Below, in pieces: positions 62,985 to 64,000 of a stretch of DNA of 64,000 nucleotides. A program made the position numbers and the translations under genes. Position 1 is the stretch's first letter. Each line of letters starts with the position of its first letter. The stretch spans positions 1-64,000 of the forward strand of contig CBIHPK010000001.1 in NCBI GenBank assembly GCA_966211675.1, read 5' to 3'. The notes under the pieces were generated by a model. It ran no database searches and was not told the DNA's origin. It saw only the letters and a program-made list of their open reading frames with translations. The stretch is from SCUS01 sp966211675. Its GTDB lineage: Bacteria > Myxococcota_A > Polyangia > Polyangiales > Ga0077539.

Positions 62985-64000
62985 GTGAGCGTCCCCAGCG
63001 CGTGTCCGCATTGTCAGAAGCCGCTGCCCGACGGGTACATCGGCAAGGCCTGCCCGCACTGCCGCGGGGCGCTCGCCAACAAGCGCAAGCGCTCGCTGTC
63101 GGGCTTCTCCTTCCAGGCGATGCAGCCCTCCATGGCCGGGTCGTCTCGGCCGCCGCACTCGCCCCACTCCAGCGGTCCCCCGCGGGAGGTCGTCGAAGAC
63201 CGCTGGGACCTCCCCGATCACGGCGTCGAGGCCTCGCGAGAGCGGGGGGCGGTGCCTCCGGCCGCGCCCACGGGCTTTCCCGCGGTGCCGTCGCCCTCTC
63301 CCGTCGCCTCGCCGACGCGCGCCTCGGGGCCCGACCCCATCCGCACGACGGCCCTCCTCGACCCCTTCGCCTGGAACCTCGACCACGCCCAGTCCCCCGC
63401 CGCCGCTCCCGCGCGCAGCAGCGTGCTCGATGTGCGAACGCTGCGGCAGACCGCGCTCGGGGTGGGCGCCCAGGCCGCTCCCTCGCCGCACCCTCCGGGC
63501 CCCTCCGCGGCGGCTGGGCCCTCCATGGCGGCGCTCCGCTCGACCGCGCTGGGCATCGCGCCGATGCCCGCGGCCCCGGCCTCGACGACGGACTTCGAGG
63601 ACTCCGACGACGTGTTCGAGGCCGACGCCTTCCCGCTGGTTCGCAGCACCCAGCCCTCCGGGACCACGGTCCCGACGAGGCCTCCTCCGTCGCTCGACTC
63701 CGCTGGCGAGATGCACGAGGGCATCGAGATCCCCTCGTCTCCGGCCCCCGACTTCGAGCTCGGCTCGCACTACGCCGACCTCGAGGGGGGCGACCCCCGC
63801 CCCTCGCAGATGCCGGCCTACTCGCCCCTTCGCGCGCCTCCCTCGCTCCATCCCCCTCCGGCCACTCCGGTCGCGTGGGTCTGGTCCATCGGCGGCGCGG
63901 CGCTGGTCCTGTCCGCGGTGGTCGCGCTGCGCTCGGCCCCGCTGGCGGTCGCCCTCCGCGCGGCCGCCGGGGCGGCGTCGCTGCTCATGCTGGCCCGCTT
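62985..64000 (+). CDS. Zinc-ribbon membrane protein, truncated by window end
   Basis: A reading frame open from a GTG at 62985 to the window end (338+ codons, incomplete). A zinc ribbon of two CPHC motifs lies at the N-terminus (Cys7-Cys10, Cys23-Cys26), then a basic segment (NKRKRS) and a long disordered Pro/Ser/Ala-rich linker of about 240 residues containing two copies of a RSTALG/RQTALG motif. Near residue 300 comes a hydrophobic segment (VWSIGGAALVLSAVVAL) and another at the window end. It resembles other zinc-ribbon/TM proteins of Myxococcota. GAGG precedes the GTG by 6 bp. The 65-bp gap from the pseudokinase gene fits cotranscription. Confidence 0.72.
   Translation, partial: MSVPSACPHCQKPLPDGYIGKACPHCRGALANKRKRSLSGFSFQAMQPSMAGSSRPPHSPHSSGPPREVVEDRWDLPDHGVEASRERGAVPPAAPTGFPAVPSPSPVASPTRASGPDPIRTTALLDPFAWNLDHAQSPAAAPARSSVLDVRTLRQTALGVGAQAAPSPHPPGPSAAAGPSMAALRSTALGIAPMPAAPASTTDFEDSDDVFEADAFPLVRSTQPSGTTVPTRPPPSLDSAGEMHEGIEIPSSPAPDFELGSHYADLEGGDPRPSQMPAYSPLRAPPSLHPPPATPVAWVWSIGGAALVLSAVVALRSAPLAVALRAAAGAASLLMLAR

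Overview
The window is very GC-rich, densely coding DNA. It looks like a chromosomal segment of a myxobacterium-like member of the Myxococcota, perhaps close to the Sandaracinaceae/Polyangiales; this is inference from gene content. The signs are many histidine kinases and response regulators, several Ser/Thr kinase-like proteins, FHA domains, numerous lipoproteins with Asp/Val/Pro-rich linkers, a cysteine-repeat surface protein, a MYXO-CTERM-like C-terminal tail and a hydroxy-carotenoid cluster. I see no rRNA, tRNA, CRISPR array, insertion sequence or prophage. No gap between genes exceeds about 290 bp.

Layout. 1-3.9 kb: two-component genes (a histidine kinase cut by the window edge, an Rcp1-like receiver, a receiver-PAS-kinase-receiver hybrid). 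4-8.6 kb: a beta-propeller lipoprotein with a haem-type CxxCH, a small membrane protein, a nitronate monooxygenase-like enzyme and an MgtC/DUF4010 membrane protein. 8.6-12.6 kb: an RNA-repair unit, rtcB-rtcA, divergent from the CARF-AAA+ activator rtcR, with a sigma-54 promoter in the intergenic region. 12.6-15.8 kb: more two-component proteins. 16.3-20 kb: carotenoid desaturase (crtD-like), carotenoid hydratase (crtC) and a GT21-like glycosyltransferase, all overlapping. 20-22.5 kb: an alpha/beta hydrolase coupled to an NtrC-type regulator, behind a perfect palindrome.

23-30.5 kb: an SDR-fold protein and a run of minus-strand envelope proteins (lipoproteins, an outer-membrane barrel, periplasmic and glycine-rich membrane proteins). 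30.6-35.7 kb: M18 aminopeptidase, a Ser/Thr kinase tail-to-tail with a double-FHA/zinc-ribbon protein, an aldo/keto reductase and an HSL-type esterase. 36-42.5 kb: a minus-strand run of cysteine-repeat lipoprotein, amidase and a Ski2-like helicase with a DUF3516-like C-terminus. 42.6-48.8 kb: nicotinate phosphoribosyltransferase, SirB1-like protein, HU-like protein, small lipoproteins and a lipase-like lipoprotein.

48.9-58 kb: DUF58 and transglutaminase (TgpA-like) genes. They are followed by a pseudokinase fused through a membrane segment to an FGE-like domain, then a secreted PPC-caspase lipoprotein, and an opposing phosphodiester-glycosidase protein with a sorting tail. 58.1-64 kb: a GT2 glycosyltransferase, an orphan double-ATPase ABC subunit translationally coupled to a parvulin/SurA-like foldase, a zinc-ribbon pseudokinase and a zinc-ribbon membrane protein running off the edge.

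The most intriguing parts are the cell-surface signalling cassette at 52.6-56.5 kb (catalytically dead kinase, dead FGE-like domain, intact caspase), the overlapping carotenoid genes, the RtcR-controlled RNA-repair unit and the zinc-ribbon/pseudokinase pair at the right edge.
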